Shown: positions 8,264-16,716, numbered from the stretch's first letter. The stretch is 35,006 nt of DNA from Bacillus salacetis (GCF_003581585.1 NZ_QXIR01000043.1:1-35006), one strand, 5' to 3'. Made by a program: numbers and translations. Notes: a model not told the origin generated them from the sequence alone.

Positions 8264-9192
8264 ATTCTACTCCCTTCCGTGGAAAAAATCAGCTTATGTA
8301 TTGCCTCAATAATAACATCCGGTCTATCGAGATAAACAGCATGACCTGATTGGTCAGCAAAAATCAGGCGGCTATTTACTGACAGCTTTGACTGGTCTTT
8401 TATCAATTTTTCCCACGTTTCTTCAAATTTTCTTACTTCCCATTCTGGAATCCTGTTGTATTCTTCGAGGATCATACTATGTTCTTTATCCCTTCCTATT
8501 ACAATTAAAGGGATGTCAGGAAACTTCCCTAAACTTTTTATTTCCTCAGCATCTTCCTTCCAATGCCGAATTTCTGATGCCATGGCTTTATATAGGAGGG
8601 GATTTACTTTAAATTCCAAAAGCCTCTGTTGTACCGATTCAGGAAATGATTGATGCTCTCTTTCCAGTGAAGGTCTGATAAGGTCTTCAAGTTGTTCTTT
8701 TGTTTTACCGGCATAATCCTGACATTTGGTAATCCAGACTTCATCAGATTCCTCATCCATCACTGGTAAATCCAGGTCGTCCAATATCTTTAAATCCACT
8801 GAGGTAGAATCCACCAATACCATTCCTTTTACAATGCCAGGATGTACCTTGGCGAAATGCTGTGCACACAATCCGCCATATGAATGGCCAACAAGGTAAA
8901 TTGGCTCATTGATCCCCAAGTGATTTACGACATTTAACAAGTCAAGGACAGCCGCCTGTGTATTCCTTGTATCATCACCCAATTCACTTTCACCCAATCC
9001 AGGTCGATGGAACATGATGACTTGGTTTGTCTTGCTCAATTCTTCCGAAACCTCATACCATTCGTCAAATGAACAGCCCATGCCTGTAAGGATAAAGATT
9101 GGCTGACCCGTACTTCCCTTTGAAAGGATTTCCATTTTTCGATCATTAAGGCTCTTTTCGTAAACTTTGTTGCTATTCAATATAAATTTCAA
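8260..9192 (-). CDS. Alpha/beta-fold hydrolase with element-derived N-terminus
   Basis: A 310-residue alpha/beta hydrolase. The nucleophile elbow is GHSYGG with Ser104, the oxyanion region is TGMGCS (36-41), the acid is probably the Asp of VIGRDKE, and the histidine is His284 in SGHAVYLD. The substrate is unknown; the coupling to a HAD phosphatase suggests a shared small-molecule task. The N-terminus is odd: the TTG start (9190-9192, AGGA six bases before it) and the first 14 residues (to Lys13-Ser14) are encoded by the right end of MITE-like copy 2. The next in-frame start is the ATG at 9135, which has no visible ribosome binding site. Homologous folds normally start close to residue 20, so the element may have replaced the native start. 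Confidence 0.82.
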   Translation of the reverse strand: MKFILNSNKVYEKSLNDRKMEILSKGSTGQPIFILTGMGCSFDEWYEVSEELSKTNQVIMFHRPGLGESELGDDTRNTQAAVLDLLNVVNHLGINEPIYLVGHSYGGLCAQHFAKVHPGIVKGMVLVDSTSVDLKILDDLDLPVMDEESDEVWITKCQDYAGKTKEQLEDLIRPSLEREHQSFPESVQQRLLEFKVNPLLYKAMASEIRHWKEDAEEIKSLGKFPDIPLIVIGRDKEHSMILEEYNRIPEWEVRKFEETWEKLIKDQSKLSVNSRLIFADQSGHAVYLDRPDVIIEAIHKLIFSTEGSRI

Positions 9193-9340
9193 CTAATATC
9201 CTGGTATTTCATCGAAAAAACCCCGGTGAGAAGGAAAGAAAAGAGCTGCTCGTTCTTTTTCGAGAGTAAAACCTTTGTTTACAGGGGAAAAATCCGGCAC
9301 TTGGGATTTTTCCGAAAGCTACAATATATGAGAAAACAGC
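9150..9340 (-). mobile_element. MITE-like element, copy 2
   Basis: A 191-bp element in inverted orientation relative to copy 1, with about 14 differences from it by eye. On the plus strand it begins GGCTCTTTTCG and ends CGAAAACAGC-type sequence (agaaaacagc). Flanks GATCATTAA (9141-9149) and CATTATTAA (9341-9349) agree at 7 of 9 positions, a decayed target duplication. It overlaps the first 43 bases of the alpha/beta hydrolase frame and provides its apparent TTG start and ribosome binding site. Confidence 0.85.
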
Positions 9341-9739
9341 CATTATTAAAGACTAAATGTGTATATATTTTCATCACGTCCCCACTATAGATTTTACCTT
9401 TTTTCACCAGTTTTATAGATATTAATTATTCCAAATATGCTTACATGATGCAATGAAAAGACTGATTAGGAAGTGGATTATTAAAGCTGCATGGTGCCAT
9501 GTACTGCTTTTAAGCCCCTTCTCTTTAAATGAAAGCGAGGCTGTACTATTGAATTAAGAGTACAGACGCCGACAACTGCTAAAACAGTTGAAACAGGGCT
9601 GAATACCCTCTTTTCCGGAGTCTGGAAACAATCTGCAGAAGACCTAAATACAATAACATAGGGAGACATTCCCTAAATGTACAGTGTCCCATGGTTTCTA
9701 AATAAGATAAGAGGCTGATCTTTTGGGTCAGCCTCATAT
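9341..9739. other. Intergenic region with a short protein-like remnant
   Basis: About 400 bp without an intact gene. On the plus strand an open stretch at 9533-9661 (42 codons, no start codon with a ribosome binding site) ends in TVETGLNTLFSGVWKQSAED-type sequence and looks like the tail of a lost gene; I do not recognise it. The region upstream of copy 2 presumably carries the promoter of the hydrolase/HAD pair. A terminator for the DUF58 operon lies at the right end. Confidence 0.4.
9711..9735 (-). terminator. Intrinsic terminator of the moxR-DUF58 operon
   Basis: On the minus strand GAGGCTGA (9728-9735) pairs with TCAGCCTC (9711-9718), followed by TTATCTTATTT. It closes the operon 4 bp after its last stop codon. 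Confidence 0.75.
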
Positions 9740-10150
9740 CTACTTATCCCTATTTAATTTTGATGATATCAGAAGGTATTCACTTTGAGTATATTCCTGC
9801 TGTCCATAACGTACTTTATCATAAATAGGAAGGACCTCCAACGGCCCGTTAATTCTTAAGAACCATTCATAGATCGTTTCGCTGTCTCTCTTCTTTTGAA
9901 CTTCTTCCAGATTGCTTTGCCAATCAATAAGAAGCTGGCGGATTTTGTTCTCATTAATCAGTTTAATATTATCCAACACTAAAAGATCATCATTATGACC
10001 TTGATTTACAACCTGTTCCGTATCCTTATTATCTTTCTTCCGCCTATTATATCTTAGAAAGGAATATATTAGAGCAAGGCTGATTGTTAACACAGTGAAT
10101 AACAGCAAATAATCCGTTTTCTTAAAAGGTTGTTCCTGTGTTGCTTCCAA
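9740..10150 (-). CDS. C-terminal part of a frameshifted DUF4129-like membrane protein
   Basis: A frame of 136 residues with one membrane segment (about 12-33, DYLLLFTVLTISLALIYSFL) and a cytoplasmic domain ending ETIYEWFLRINGPLEVLPIYDKVRYGQQEY. That last part is clearly paralogous to the C-terminus of the neighbouring 226-residue protein (ETISEWFKRINGP...PIYEKVRYGYGE) and resembles the C-terminal DUF4129 segment. The only available start is a TTG at 10150 with no ribosome binding site, 29 bases inside the previous frame. Joining this frame to the preceding one at the A7 run (10163-10169) gives a single protein with the same layout as the paralogue. I read it as the second half of a broken gene. 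Confidence 0.6.
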   Translation of the reverse strand: MEATQEQPFKKTDYLLLFTVLTISLALIYSFLRYNRRKKDNKDTEQVVNQGHNDDLLVLDNIKLINENKIRQLLIDWQSNLEEVQKKRDSETIYEWFLRINGPLEVLPIYDKVRYGQQEYTQSEYLLISSKLNRDK

Positions 10151-10436
10151 AGGGAGAGGTTCTTTTTTTGAAAATTTTTCCTATAATTATATTTGCATCT
10201 TTCTCTTCTTTTGCAGTCTTTTCAAGATATTTAATATCAAACGTCTCCAAATTCATTTCCCTGCTTGATCTTCCTTTATTAAAATCCCCAAGAAAGGCTC
10301 TATCCTGCTTATCTTGAATTTCCTGATAAAAACCGGTGATTTGTCCAGAAAGTTTGAGGTTGATGACACTAACAGAAAAAGCCAGGGTAAGGCCAGCCAG
10401 AACAAAAACTATAAGAAATCGGATCTTTATTTTCAA
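10122..10436 (-). CDS. N-terminal part of a frameshifted DUF4129-like membrane protein
   Basis: A frame of 104 residues starting at a TTG at 10436 with AGAGGCGG upstream. Residues about 6-26 form a membrane segment; the rest is an extracytoplasmic stretch ending DANIIIGKIFKK, which parallels RRVIIIGDLPFP in the 226-residue neighbour. After a run of seven A (10163-10169 on the plus strand as T) the frame runs out of phase and stops, while the next frame continues with the second membrane segment and C-terminal domain. Removing one A joins them. The simplest reading is a frameshift mutation or sequencing error; transcriptional slippage is possible but A7 is short for it. Confidence 0.6.
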   Translation of the reverse strand: MKIKIRFLIVFVLAGLTLAFSVSVINLKLSGQITGFYQEIQDKQDRAFLGDFNKGRSSREMNLETFDIKYLEKTAKEEKDANIIIGKIFKKRTSPFGSNTGTTF

Positions 10437-10469
10437 ATTTTCCGCCTCTCTTTTCAAAGATTGTTCTCT

Positions 10470-11150
10470 TTATCCAGCGCTCAGGATCTTTTTTATCAAT
10501 TTGTACTCATCCATTGTGCATTCCCCATACCCATAACGAACTTTTTCATAGATTGGTATGATGGATGCCGGTCCGTTAATTCTTTTAAACCACTCTGATA
10601 TCGTCTCTTGATATCGTTTCTTCTTATCATGCGCTAAATTGCTTTCCCATTCCTTCAACAGCGTTCTAATTTCGTGAATTGCCTTTGCAGAAGGAACATC
10701 CATAGAGTTTTCCCCTGTAACAGCAGTGTGTGGATCCCGCTGCTGGATACCTGTCAGTGCCTTTCTATCATCCCCCTGTTTTTGCTGTTTCTTACGGTAA
10801 AGCCGGAACCAATAGATGAAAAGAAGGCAAAATGGGACAAGGAATCCCAATAACTTTGCCGCATCCTTTACCGAAAATCCTCCTTCTCCATATAGGCGGG
10901 GAAAGGGCAGATCCCCTATTATGATTACACGCCGCAATCCTTCATCTGGATCCCAGTCCAATTCCCGTCCATCACGGACATCTTCTGCATAGATCACCAA
11001 GGGGTCACTTTCGGCAATGAGTTCTTCCTGTTTATTTTTATAAAAGCTTTTGACCCCTTCCGATATGGATATCGTTGTCCCGCTTAACATATATCCCAGA
11101 GAAGCTGCCATGGCTGCAAAAATCAAGATAACCAATATTTTGTCCTTCAT
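10470..11150 (-). CDS. DUF4129-like two-span membrane protein
   Basis: A 226-residue protein with a membrane segment at about 3-22, an extracytoplasmic region of about 60 residues, a second membrane segment at about 89-108 (LLGFLVPFCLLFIYWF), and a basic then helical cytoplasmic domain ending ETISEWFKRINGP...IYEKVRYGYGE. That end matches the DUF4129 pattern commonly fused to, or placed beside, transglutaminase and DUF58 proteins. I start it at the ATG at 11150, preceded by CGGGAG; a TTG at 11156 overlaps the binding site. It follows the DUF58 gene by 12 bp and is followed by a disrupted paralogue. It likely works at the membrane with the MoxR/DUF58 pair; the function of these systems is mostly unknown. 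Confidence 0.7.
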   Translation of the reverse strand: MKDKILVILIFAAMAASLGYMLSGTTISISEGVKSFYKNKQEELIAESDPLVIYAEDVRDGRELDWDPDEGLRRVIIIGDLPFPRLYGEGGFSVKDAAKLLGFLVPFCLLFIYWFRLYRKKQQKQGDDRKALTGIQQRDPHTAVTGENSMDVPSAKAIHEIRTLLKEWESNLAHDKKKRYQETISEWFKRINGPASIIPIYEKVRYGYGECTMDEYKLIKKILSAG

Positions 11151-11162
11151 TGTCAACTCCCG

Positions 11163-12269
11163 TTATTGTTTAATCTGGAGCCACTCTCTTTTTACAAACA
11201 GAGGCGGTGTTCCAATGACAAGCGCCATGGACTTTGGGTCCATTTGTGCCATTCCGAATTGATAGAATTGTTCAGTAGAGAGAAACATTCCATTGGTATT
11301 AATAAGGGCCATCGTTTCAATCACCTTCTTCAAGTGTGAACGATCGATATCATTCTCCAGTCTCAGGATGCCTTTATCACGGGTGGAGTAATTCACCCAG
11401 AGTTGAACTTTGCATCCTTCTTTAATCAGGTAAATGCAGACCGACACCGTGTACTCAATCAGTTCCTCCATATCCTTCCGGAGATGAAAGGGGCCATTGC
11501 CTGCCAGGTTCAGGAAAACCGAATAAAAATCCCCCTGGACCTGCTGATATTTTTTGGCGAGGAGTTTGTTTTCCTTTGCAGTCGCCAGCCAATGGATGTG
11601 CCGAAAGCTTTCATTTTCATAATCCTTCGTCCCGATAATATTTGACTCGTCGATAAACAAAGAGTTAGCTGTGTTTTTGAACCCCTGAAGCATGGATTTC
11701 AATTTCATATCCTTCAGCTTATGAATTCTTGGGACTACTTTGAATCGAGGAAGTTCTGTGCTTGAATAATCCAATCTTGCTGTTTGTAATTTTAGCGGAT
11801 CTTGGATAAGCAGGTCAAAAGCACTCCAATTATGCATACCCCTTCCCTTTCCCCTCATTTTGATTTCCACAGTTGTGGCTGCATGCGGAAGGAGGTCGAT
11901 TCTTTTTGAATAGATACTGGATTCCTGCTTTTCATTGGCTTGATCAAGAAAAACAAAATCCTGATCACTCCTGCTCTCGATGTTAAGCTTCAGTCCAAAG
12001 ATGGGGAAAGCCGATTCGTTCTTAAGTTCCAATACACCTGTAAATTCCTCACCGATACTGGTCATATCCAGGTACTTCTTAAACTGCCAATCCACTTTGG
12101 TATGCAAGTATTTCAAATACCATTCGGAAAGAAGTGACAGTGAAATGGCCAGGGCGAATAGAAACGAGATAAAACCTTGCCCTGCCAAACTGCTTATTAT
12201 AAATAGGAGGACAATAAATATCATGACTCTCGGCTGGATGAAAAACGATTTAACTCGATGGATGATCAT
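11163..12269 (-). CDS. DUF58 domain-containing membrane protein
   Basis: A 368-residue protein. Two N-terminal membrane segments (about 14-31 and 33-49) are followed by a beta-rich region (about 60-190) and the DUF58 signature GTKDYENESFRHIHWLATA (about 213-231) with KLLAKKY after it. DUF58 proteins have a von Willebrand A-like fold and nearly always pair with a MoxR AAA+ ATPase, as here. The ATG overlaps the TGA of the moxR gene (ATGA), implying translational coupling. The precise role is not established; the family has been linked to envelope or protein-complex assembly. Confidence 0.85.
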   Translation of the reverse strand: MIIHRVKSFFIQPRVMIFIVLLFIISSLAGQGFISFLFALAISLSLLSEWYLKYLHTKVDWQFKKYLDMTSIGEEFTGVLELKNESAFPIFGLKLNIESRSDQDFVFLDQANEKQESSIYSKRIDLLPHAATTVEIKMRGKGRGMHNWSAFDLLIQDPLKLQTARLDYSSTELPRFKVVPRIHKLKDMKLKSMLQGFKNTANSLFIDESNIIGTKDYENESFRHIHWLATAKENKLLAKKYQQVQGDFYSVFLNLAGNGPFHLRKDMEELIEYTVSVCIYLIKEGCKVQLWVNYSTRDKGILRLENDIDRSHLKKVIETMALINTNGMFLSTEQFYQFGMAQMDPKSMALVIGTPPLFVKREWLQIKQ

Positions 12270-13192
12270 GCAGTTGTCTCAACAGGGACAGAAGTGCTGT
12301 CGTGGATTTCCTGGAGAACGTTCTCCTTTGAGGTTTTCACTTCCCCTTCTACATTCAATGATATTCGATGGGCCAGTACAGGCTGAGCCAGTTTTTTCAC
12401 ATCATCAGGAGTGCAGAATTCCCTTCCATTCAGGAAAGCCCTTGCCTGGGCTGCTTTCATGAATGCGAGCGATCCCCTTGGGCTGACACCGATTTCAATA
12501 TATCGGTGCTTCCTTGTTTTCAGGATAATATCCATCAAATAATCCTCCACATCCCCTGAAACCTTTACCTCTTTCACTTTGTCCTTCATCTCCCGGATAT
12601 CTTTATTCGAGATGACACTTTCCAGGCTCTCGATCGGGTTGTTCTTTCTGAAACGCTTTAACATGGACTTTTCTTTTTCAGGGGATGGATAGCCTTGCTT
12701 GATTGTTAACAGGAATCGGTCAAGCTGTGCATCCGGCAAAGGAAAAGTCCCGATGGAATCGAAGGGATTTTGTGTAGCGATTACAATAAATGGTTTTGGA
12801 AGCGGATGAGTTACACCGCCCAGAGTAACATTCTTTTCTTCCATCAATTCAAGCAACGCTGACTGAGTCCTTGGAACTGCCCGGTTGATTTCATCGATTA
12901 ATAAAACATTGGTGAATACAGGACCTTTTCTTATCTGGAAGTCACTTATTTTCATATTAAAGTATTCTTGTCCGACAATATCGGACGGAAGGGTATCAGG
13001 AGTAAATTGCAGCCTGTTGAAATCTCCCTCTATGCTCCTTGAAAAACTCTTTGCCATTGTTGTCTTTCCTGTCCCCGGTACATCTTCCAGAAGGACATGG
13101 CCATCACTAAGCAGGGCTATTAACATAAGTTCTATTTCTTTCTCTTTATCAACCATCACTTTAGCAACATTCTCTTTTACTTTCTGCAGCAT
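12266..13192 (-). CDS. MoxR-family AAA+ ATPase
   Basis: A 308-residue MoxR ATPase. Walker A is PGTGKT (39-44), Walker B is VLLIDEIN (Asp100, Glu101), the sensor 1 region is IATQNP (138-143), and the helical lid domain follows with SPRGSLAFMKAAQA. MoxR proteins act as chaperone-like ATPases that remodel or activate a partner, here the DUF58 protein encoded immediately downstream. I start it at the ATG at 13192, which has AGGAG 8 bases upstream, instead of the first ATG at 13246. It leads a MoxR-DUF58-DUF4129-like operon that lacks the transglutaminase gene found in many related clusters. Confidence 0.92.
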   Translation of the reverse strand: MLQKVKENVAKVMVDKEKEIELMLIALLSDGHVLLEDVPGTGKTTMAKSFSRSIEGDFNRLQFTPDTLPSDIVGQEYFNMKISDFQIRKGPVFTNVLLIDEINRAVPRTQSALLELMEEKNVTLGGVTHPLPKPFIVIATQNPFDSIGTFPLPDAQLDRFLLTIKQGYPSPEKEKSMLKRFRKNNPIESLESVISNKDIREMKDKVKEVKVSGDVEDYLMDIILKTRKHRYIEIGVSPRGSLAFMKAAQARAFLNGREFCTPDDVKKLAQPVLAHRISLNVEGEVKTSKENVLQEIHDSTSVPVETTA

Positions 13193-13272
13193 AAGCACAC
13201 TCCTCATATACAGTTTGTAATAATATGGTAACATAGTTATTAACAAAATATTTAAAAAATTAAATTTTATAT

Positions 13273-13306
13273 AAAAAAACAGTCCTGAAAATTAATTCAG
13301 GACTGT
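13273..13306 (-). terminator. Intrinsic terminator of the subtilase gene
   Basis: On the minus strand ACAGTCCTGAA (13296-13306) pairs exactly with TTCAGGACTGT (13279-13289) and runs into a seven-T tract. It lies 20 bp after the stop codon. Confidence 0.85.
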
Positions 13307-13325
13307 CTGTCTTTCGGATTTCCGG

Positions 13326-14540
13326 TTAGTATCTTACCGCATCGTAAGAGTTGATACGGCCATGCTCGAAATATGTGCCGGTTCCGCTGATCGGATCGGC
13401 TGTTTGTTCGATTGCCGCGCGGATCTGTACGTTTGTACGGCCCTGGCTTGCTAATAAGCCTGCTAATCCGGCCACATGAGGTGACGCCATTGATGTTCCG
13501 GACATATAAGCATAGCCATTATTAGGAACAGTGGCTGCTATGTCCACTCCCGGTGCTGTAACATCAACCCATGAACCGTAATTAGAAAATGATGCTCTGC
13601 GGTCATTAGAATCTACTGCACCTACTGCAATCACGTTAGCATACGATGCAGGTTCAAATGTTGTGGAGACACCATCATTACCGGCAGCCGCCACCACGAC
13701 AGATCCTTTGTTCCATGCATAATCTACAGCATTCTTAAGGGTAGTTGTGCTGCAGTCACATCCAAGTGAAAGATTAATGACTTCCGCTCCCTGATCTGCT
13801 GCATAACGGATACCGTCAGCTATATCAGCCAGCGATCCGCTTCCATTAGCATCAAGGACGCGTACAGCAAGAATCCTGGTATTAGGCGCCATACCTGCAA
13901 TACCCGTACCGTTGTTCGTTTCAGCAGCAGCTGTTCCTGCCACATGTGTGCCATGGCCATTCAAGTCCATTGGGTAATAGTCATTATCGACAAAATCATA
14001 ACCGCGGATCGTTTTTCCATCCAGATCGGGATGGTTATAATCCACTCCGCTGTCCAGGATTGCAATTTCCTGTCCGCTGCTTCCGCGTGTATAATCCCAC
14101 GCTAAATTGGTGTAAGTGTTTTGAGGTCCGTACTGATAGCCTTGATAATAAGTATCGTTAGGAGTCCAGGTTGCAGAGAAGGTGTAGTTTGGTTCAGCAT
14201 ATTCCACATTAGGGTTTTTGCTCAGAGCTTTTGCTGCAGCTTCCGGGTTTCCTACCTTCAGGACTTTGAAGTCGGATTTAACACTGTCCTTATCCGAAAC
14301 CTCAGTCGCTCCCAGCTTCTTTAAATCGTTTCCTTTTTGGGAGCTCGCCACCCCATCTTTAAATTTAACAATCACTTCACCTTTTACATAACTTCCTTTT
14401 TCAAGGCTGACTTTGGCAGCTGAGTTTTTAGGAGCGTTTTCAAGAGGGTTCGAATCCTTCGCAAGGGCACTTCCTCCGAAGCTTGGAAAGACGGCAAGAG
14501 ATGCAGCAAGCGACAGGGCGGCAATTTTTTTGAATTTCAT
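13326..14540 (-). CDS. Secreted thermitase-like subtilisin (S8 family serine protease)
   Basis: A 404-residue preproenzyme. Residues 1-28 are a Sec signal peptide (basic KFKK, hydrophobic core, cleavage near SALA-KD). A propeptide of the inhibitor I9 type runs to about residue 124, and the mature enzyme would begin near WTPNDTYY (125), giving about 280 residues, the length of thermitase. The triad is Asp163 (ILDSGVD), His196 (NGHGTH) and Ser350 (GTSMASPH); Asn288 forms the oxyanion hole. Long stretches match thermitase as I remember it (YGPQ, AWNKGSVVVAAAGN, GLLASQGR). A Cys-Asp-Cys sequence (261-263) is unusual. The ATG at 14540 is chosen because GGAGG lies 7 bases before it. It is a single gene with its own terminator. 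Confidence 0.95.
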   Translation of the reverse strand: MKFKKIAALSLAASLAVFPSFGGSALAKDSNPLENAPKNSAAKVSLEKGSYVKGEVIVKFKDGVASSQKGNDLKKLGATEVSDKDSVKSDFKVLKVGNPEAAAKALSKNPNVEYAEPNYTFSATWTPNDTYYQGYQYGPQNTYTNLAWDYTRGSSGQEIAILDSGVDYNHPDLDGKTIRGYDFVDNDYYPMDLNGHGTHVAGTAAAETNNGTGIAGMAPNTRILAVRVLDANGSGSLADIADGIRYAADQGAEVINLSLGCDCSTTTLKNAVDYAWNKGSVVVAAAGNDGVSTTFEPASYANVIAVGAVDSNDRRASFSNYGSWVDVTAPGVDIAATVPNNGYAYMSGTSMASPHVAGLAGLLASQGRTNVQIRAAIEQTADPISGTGTYFEHGRINSYDAVRY

Positions 14541-14977
14541 AAACATTCCTCCATTTTCAATTTTTGTACTGGTCCTATCTAACCAGCCAGTCTGAATCAG
14601 CTTTCGACAAGTCCCCTCCTCTTTTGGTAGTTAACAAGAGTCATTGGATATCTGCAGTAAACGTATGTAATGGCTCCTGTAACTAGGATTCTAGCAGATT
14701 AACATAATTAACTGAATAGGCAGTCAATTATTGAAAATGGTGATTTTTAGGCGGTATATCATACTGTTTTTTAAAAAGGTTGTCTAATCATGAAATATTT
14801 CCATGGATGAATATCATAGTTGAAGATGTTAGTAGGAAAATGGTCGGTGATTTTCTCAAGTATGATTTGAAGATTTTCTTTTTTGAGTTGAGGCTGTACA
14901 AGTTTTCTAACTGATGTGAATATATCAATGATGGTCTGGACATCTTAATTTCATCTGGATATCAAAGGAGAAATTCC
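14541..14977. other. Divergent intergenic region, subtilase / small membrane protein
   Basis: A 437-bp spacer between divergent genes. It holds a candidate promoter for the protease (14699-14727) with a leader of about 160 nt and, on the other side, presumably the promoter of the 70-residue protein. No further gene is visible. Confidence 0.45.
14699..14727 (-). promoter_or_regulatory. Candidate promoter of the subtilase gene
   Basis: On the minus strand TTGACT (14722-14727) and TGTTAA (14699-14704) are 17 bp apart. The -35 match is good and the -10 only fair. Confidence 0.35.
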
Positions 14978-15190
14978 ATGAAGTCATTACCGGTTGTTGT
15001 ATTAATGATTCTGTGTACGGCTGTACACCTTTATATCACACATTTAGGACAGGAAAAAAACAGGAAAAGATTCATCGTCAGCGGCAGCATTTTGACATTC
15101 TTCGGACTGATGTATTCAACCCTGCAAACCAGGACTATCATTAAAGCCGTACATAAACCCAAAAACAGTTCCTCAGCTCATGGGGAATGA
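14978..15190 (+). CDS. Small two-span membrane protein of unknown function
   Basis: A 70-residue protein with two hydrophobic segments (about 4-21 PVVVLMILCTAVHLYI and 31-48 IVSGSILTFFGLMYS) and a basic, hydrophilic tail. AAAGGAG lies 7 bases before the ATG, a strong sign that it is translated. I do not recognise a family. It is divergent from the protease gene and convergent with glnA, with no operon partner. Confidence 0.65.
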   Translation: MKSLPVVVLMILCTAVHLYITHLGQEKNRKRFIVSGSILTFFGLMYSTLQTRTIIKAVHKPKNSSSAHGE

Positions 15191-15341
15191 GACCAGGAGC
15201 TTAAAAAATTCATAAAGTTCCTTTTTCGAAACCCGGATCTTTAGAAAATTCCAAAATCATAACTTTGATTCACATGGATTTTACCGCTGGTAAATACGGA
15301 ATTATTTTTGCAAAGAGAAACTAATACTTTTCAAAATAAAA

Positions 15342-15374
15342 AAACCCCTGGCAGCATAATTGTGCCAGGGGTTT
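15342..15374 (-). terminator. Intrinsic terminator of the glnRA operon
   Basis: On the minus strand AAACCCCTGGCA (15363-15374 complement) pairs with TGCCAGGGGTTT (15342-15353 complement) around a 9-base loop and is followed by a T run. It ends 8 bp from the glnA stop codon. Confidence 0.88.
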
Positions 15375-15381
15375 CCATCTA

Positions 15382-16716
15382 TTAATACATTTGCAGGTAC
15401 TGTTCGCGTTCCCAAGGGTGTACTTGAGTACGGAACATATCCCACTCAATCTCTTTAGCTTCGATGAAGTGCTCGAAGATATGACCGCCAAGAGCATTTA
15501 CCATGACTTCGTCTTTCTTCAATGCTTCAAGTGCATTGTAAAGTGTAGCAGGAAGGTCTTCAATTCCGACTTCTTCACGCTCTTGTTTATTCATGACATA
15601 GATATTGCGGTCAACCGGCTTAGGTGCTTTCATTTCATTCTTTATACCGTCCAAACCTGCTGCAAGCAATACAGTCATTGCTAGATAAGGGTTGGCTGCC
15701 GGATCCACGCTTCTTACCTCTACGCGGGTACTCATACCGCGGGAAGCAGGGATACGGATCAACGGACTGCGGTTCTGTGCAGACCATGCAACATAACAAG
15801 GTGCTTCATAACCAGGAACCAAACGCTTATAAGAGTTGACTGTCGGGTTCGTGATTGCAGTGAAGCCTGTTGCATGCTTGATTGTGCCTGCTAGGAATTG
15901 ACGTGCAGTTTCACTTAACTGCAATTCGCCGCTTTCATCAAAGAAAGAGTTCTTGCCGTCTTTGAACAGAGACATGTTGCAGTGCATACCGGAACCATTG
16001 ACACCGAATAACGGTTTCGGCATGAAAGTTGCATGAAGACCGTGTTTACGGGCGATTGTTTTAACAACGAGCTTGAATGTTTGAATATCATCACAAGCTT
16101 TCAAAGCTGATGCATATTTGAAGTCGATTTCGTGCTGTCCAGGGGCAACCTCATGGTGGGATGCTTCAATTTCAAAGCCCATTTCTTCCAGTTCAAGAAC
16201 TATATCCCTCCGGCAGTTTTCACCAAGATCTGTCGGTGCAAGGTCAAAGTAACCTCCGTTATCATTCAATTCAAGTGTCGGCTGTCCCTCCACATCAAGC
16301 TTGAAGAGGAAGAATTCCGGCTCAGGTCCAAGATTGAAATCAGAGAATCCAAGCTCTTCCATTTCCTTAAGCACACGCTTTAAGTTGCTGCGCGGGTCTC
16401 CAGCAAATGGGGTGCCGTCCGGATTATAGATGTCACAGATCAAACGTGCAACTTTTCCTTTTTCAGCTGTCCAAGGGAACACTACCCAAGTGTCAAAGTC
16501 AGGGTATAATTTCATATCAGACTCTTCAATCCTGACAAAACCTTCGATTGAAGAACCATCAAACATCATTTCGTTATCCAAAGCCTTGCCTAACTGACTG
16601 ACAGGGATTTCAACATTTTTGATTGTACCCAGGATATCAGTGAACTGCAGGCGGATAAACTTAACGTTTTCCTTGTCAGCCATTTCTAAAATGTCTTCAC
16701 GAGTATACTTTGCCAT
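15382..16716 (-). CDS. glnA: Glutamine synthetase, type I
   Basis: A 444-residue enzyme making glutamine from glutamate, ammonia and ATP, the same length as B. subtilis GlnA and close to it throughout. Visible signatures are [40 protein letters not shown], the [13 protein letters not shown]/metal region and the C-terminal [13 protein letters not shown]. In Bacillus, GlnA is feedback-inhibited by glutamine and in that state stabilises GlnR and TnrA on or off DNA. I start at MAKYTRED (16716), which has GAGGAGG upstream, not the longer frame from 16749. It follows glnR by 45 bp in the same operon. Confidence 0.97.
   Translation of the reverse strand: MAKYTREDILEMADKENVKFIRLQFTDILGTIKNVEIPVSQLGKALDNEMMFDGSSIEGFVRIEESDMKLYPDFDTWVVFPWTAEKGKVARLICDIYNPDGTPFAGDPRSNLKRVLKEMEELGFSDFNLGPEPEFFLFKLDVEGQPTLELNDNGGYFDLAPTDLGENCRRDIVLELEEMGFEIEASHHEVAPGQHEIDFKYASALKACDDIQTFKLVVKTIARKHGLHATFMPKPLFGVNGSGMHCNMSLFKDGKNSFFDESGELQLSETARQFLAGTIKHATGFTAITNPTVNSYKRLVPGYEAPCYVAWSAQNRSPLIRIPASRGMSTRVEVRSVDPAANPYLAMTVLLAAGLDGIKNEMKAPKPVDRNIYVMNKQEREEVGIEDLPATLYNALEALKKDEVMVNALGGHIFEHFIEAKEIEWDMFRTQVHPWEREQYLQMY

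Noticed and set aside
9481..9669. Minus-strand frame of 62 codons (MSPYVIVFRSSADC...)
   Set aside because: No ribosome binding site, no recognisable features, and antisense to a more protein-like remnant.
10162..10170. Programmed -1 frameshift at an A AAA AAG heptamer
   Set aside because: The required shift is +1 (loss of one base), and the heptamer is not in the reading phase needed for -1 slippage.
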